From NCBI GenBank assembly GCA_003554465.1, contig PWGL01000047.1, positions 1 to 5,814 on the forward strand: a stretch of DNA of 5,814 nt. The letters are read 5' to 3'. Below the pieces are notes generated by a model. It was not told where the DNA came from. It ran no database searches and saw only the letters and a program-made list of their open reading frames with translations. Within the stretch, counting starts at the first letter, position 1. Each line of letters opens with the position of its first letter. Positions 4,553 to 5,814 of the stretch are shown here, one piece after another. Made by a program: the position numbers and the translations under genes. The stretch is from Candidatus Pacearchaeota archaeon. GTDB taxonomy: Archaea; Nanobdellota; Nanobdellia; Pacearchaeales; GW2011-AR1.

Positions 4553-4583
4553 CAAATATTGAATATATTGTATAAACTATCCA

Positions 4584-4835
4584 TTATGTCAGAATTGTGA
4601 TAAATGAGGATTGCTCAACCAACACTTTTAAGAACTTGTAACCTGCATTGACACTTCCCATAGCAAGCATCCCAGCATCCTTTCCGTAACACCGGTAGAA
4701 TACCTCCGCTTCGTAGCGGATTTGCCGTTCGACCCACAGCAAGCTCACTGTCCGGCAGTTTCCGGATTTAGCGTTAAATTCCCTATGGATTACACGCCAA
4801 ATCTCTCTATTTAACGACCTCAAAATCCACCCCAT
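4584..4835 (-). CDS. Doubtful 83-residue frame after the ComEC-like gene
   Basis: The frame opens at ATG 4833-4835 inside the end of the hydrolase gene and closes at TAA 4584-4586. None of its possible starts (ATG, or TTG four codons later) has a ribosome binding site. The 72 residues beyond the overlap (for example ERQIRYEAEVFYRCYGKDAG and MLAMGSVNAGYKFLKVLVEQ) look fairly protein-like, with no membrane segment. I do not recognise it. It could be a coupled small gene, the tail of a decayed gene, or a chance frame. A 6-bp hairpin TCCGCT-TCGT-AGCGGA lies within it (4705-4720). Confidence 0.3.
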   Translation of the reverse strand: MGWILRSLNREIWRVIHREFNAKSGNCRTVSLLWVERQIRYEAEVFYRCYGKDAGMLAMGSVNAGYKFLKVLVEQSSFITILT

Positions 4836-5814
4836 CGGTGATTACTTTAATAGTGCCGTATTCCTTGGTGCCATGCATGTCTATGCTCTTATCATCGAAC
4901 TTGTCCGTAATCCGGTCATGCGGGTGACCGTATTCATTGTCTTCTCCAGCAGAATATATTCCTACCTCAGGATCTACCTCTCTCAAAAAGGGACGATTAC
5001 TCGAAGTCCGGGAGCCGTGGTGACCCAGTTGGTAGATATCAGCATCCAGGCTTTGTTCGCTGTTCAACATGGCCATCTCTGCATCCTCCTCGGCATCTCC
5101 GGTAAATAAAAAGCTAACTTCGCCGTATTCTATCCGTAAGCTCAAGCAGTCCCGGTGGAGATCGCCCGTCAAGGAAGCGGGGTTTAAGATCTCTATTTCC
5201 ATGTTACCCACTTCATATTCTTCACCTTTCCTGGGCTTACGAACATTTTCACCCTCTTTGGCTTCAACAAAATCCTCATAAGTCTGGGTATCATGTTCGT
5301 TGCCGCATATCCACACTTTACCTATTTCGAAACTGTTAAGAACCTCGTCAGCCTGCCCTATATGATCGGCGTGAGGATGGGTGGCTATAAACTTATCTAT
5401 TCTTTCAACATTTGCCGAATTCAGGTGGCTTACCACTTCGCTTCTCTGCCAGTGGCCAGCATCAATTAAAATTTTGGCCTCCTGACCCTTTAACAATGTA
5501 GCATCCGCCTGCCCCACGTCGAAACAGTATGCTTTCAGCTCAGGTTTTTCCTCGGTATCTTCATCTTTTTCATCCTCCGCGGGCTCACCGTTTTCTTCAA
5601 GGGGCTCATCTTCTTTTTCGGGATCTTTTTCCTTATCTTCCTCATCCGGCACCACAGTTTCCTCTATTTCGTTTTCCGCTACCGGAGTTTCCTCTGTATC
5701 TGTAGCAGCCACAGCCACAAAAAAAACTACCAGACCCGCTACAACTACCAAACCTGCTATTTTCCTGTTGGAAATCCTTAACTGAGGTATTTCACCTTTA
5801 AATAAAGCAGCTAT
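4807..5814 (-). CDS. Secreted/anchored ComEC-like metallo-beta-lactamase-fold hydrolase, 5' end beyond the window
   Basis: Residue numbers count from the TTG at 5749-5751. A hydrophobic anchor (about 1-17, VVVAGLVVFFVAVAAT) leads into a long Glu/Asp/Pro linker (18-70) and then a full metallo-beta-lactamase domain (72-314). Its motifs are DVGQADATLL (78-87), ILIDAGH (94-100), the metal-binding HPHADH (125-130), a Cys-Leu-Ser-Leu-Arg strand near 202, FTGDAE (216-221), LGHHGS (242-247) and YGHPH (274-278). DVGQ.D, LGHHGS and YGHP are typical of the C-terminal hydrolase domain of ComEC/Rec2, here without its transport channel. The likely role is extracytoplasmic phosphodiester (nucleic acid or nucleotide) hydrolysis; the substrate is inferred. 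The frame stays open from the TTG to the right edge, with RISNRK just before the anchor, as in a signal peptide. No ATG, GTG or TTG occurs there, so the true start is probably outside the window. Confidence 0.85.
   Translation of the reverse strand: MAALFKGEIPQLRISNRKIAGLVVVAGLVVFFVAVAATDTEETPVAENEIEETVVPDEEDKEKDPEKEDEPLEENGEPAEDEKDEDTEEKPELKAYCFDVGQADATLLKGQEAKILIDAGHWQRSEVVSHLNSANVERIDKFIATHPHADHIGQADEVLNSFEIGKVWICGNEHDTQTYEDFVEAKEGENVRKPRKGEEYEVGNMEIEILNPASLTGDLHRDCLSLRIEYGEVSFLFTGDAEEDAEMAMLNSEQSLDADIYQLGHHGSRTSSNRPFLREVDPEVGIYSAGEDNEYGHPHDRITDKFDDKSIDMHGTKEYGTIKVITDGVDFEVVK

Larger units (their letters stand above)
4344..4560 (-). promoter_or_regulatory. CRISPR leader
   Basis: These roughly 215 bp contain no gene on either strand, are mostly AT-rich, and abut the first, consensus repeat at 4343. 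The crRNA promoter should lie here, reading leftwards. Candidate elements such as TAAAAT (4438-4443) have no convincing -35 partner, so no exact promoter is called. Three palindromic elements sit in it and are listed separately: a hairpin touching the first repeat, a TTTCAA/TTGAAA palindrome, and a 9-bp inverted repeat at the outer end. The outer boundary is an estimate. Confidence 0.7.

Noticed and set aside
4705..4720. TCCGCT-TCGT-AGCGGA hairpin as terminator of the hydrolase gene
   Set aside because: No T-run follows on the minus strand, and the hairpin lies inside an open frame.
4873..5281. Plus-strand frames of 78 and 70 residues
   Set aside because: They are antisense to the clearly conserved ComEC-like domain.

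Overview
The window looks like an accessory region from a low-to-moderate-GC Firmicute, probably of the Clostridia / Desulfotomaculum type. The reasons are strong AGGAGG ribosome binding sites, frequent GTG and TTG starts, AT-rich spacers between genes, and a CRISPR repeat carrying an ATTGAAAC handle. The genus call is inference. Almost everything reads on the minus strand, so the biological order runs from right to left.

Right end (4807-5814): a secreted or membrane-anchored metallo-beta-lactamase-fold hydrolase of the ComEC/Rec2 type. It has a signal-anchor helix, a long acidic linker and a full set of catalytic motifs, and its N-terminus runs off the window. A doubtful 83-residue frame (4584-4835) follows it. 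Middle (3641-4560): a CRISPR array of ten 37-bp repeats and nine spacers of 35-39 bp. Its leader lies on the right (4344 to about 4560), its altered distal repeat on the left (3641-3677), and a Rho-independent terminator beyond that (3549-3595). All of these agree on minus-strand transcription. No cas gene is visible.

Left of the array (2638-3524) is a stretch that looks intergenic at first sight but holds a chain of very small minus-strand genes: 36, 34, 54 and 51 aa, and possibly 37 aa. Two of them are near-twin two-helix membrane proteins. Next comes a GC-richer block with a strong ribosome binding site feeding a 12-codon frame (2472-2510). It is followed by a membrane-anchored coiled-coil gene whose frame appears to break or slip at a CCCAAAG heptamer (2156-2162) into a helical C-terminal part (1893-2084). 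This part is coupled by a 4-base overlap to a 166-aa coiled-coil protein (1396-1896).

Left end: a six-helix membrane protein (584-1309), a truncated glycoside-hydrolase-like gene (173-526, minus), and the truncated remains of an rve-type integrase/transposase (1-221, plus). The last two meet head to head at about 200-206, which looks like an old recombination junction. The best candidates for something undescribed are the micro-gene cluster at 2638-3524 and the possible frameshifted or frameshifting membrane coiled-coil gene beside it.
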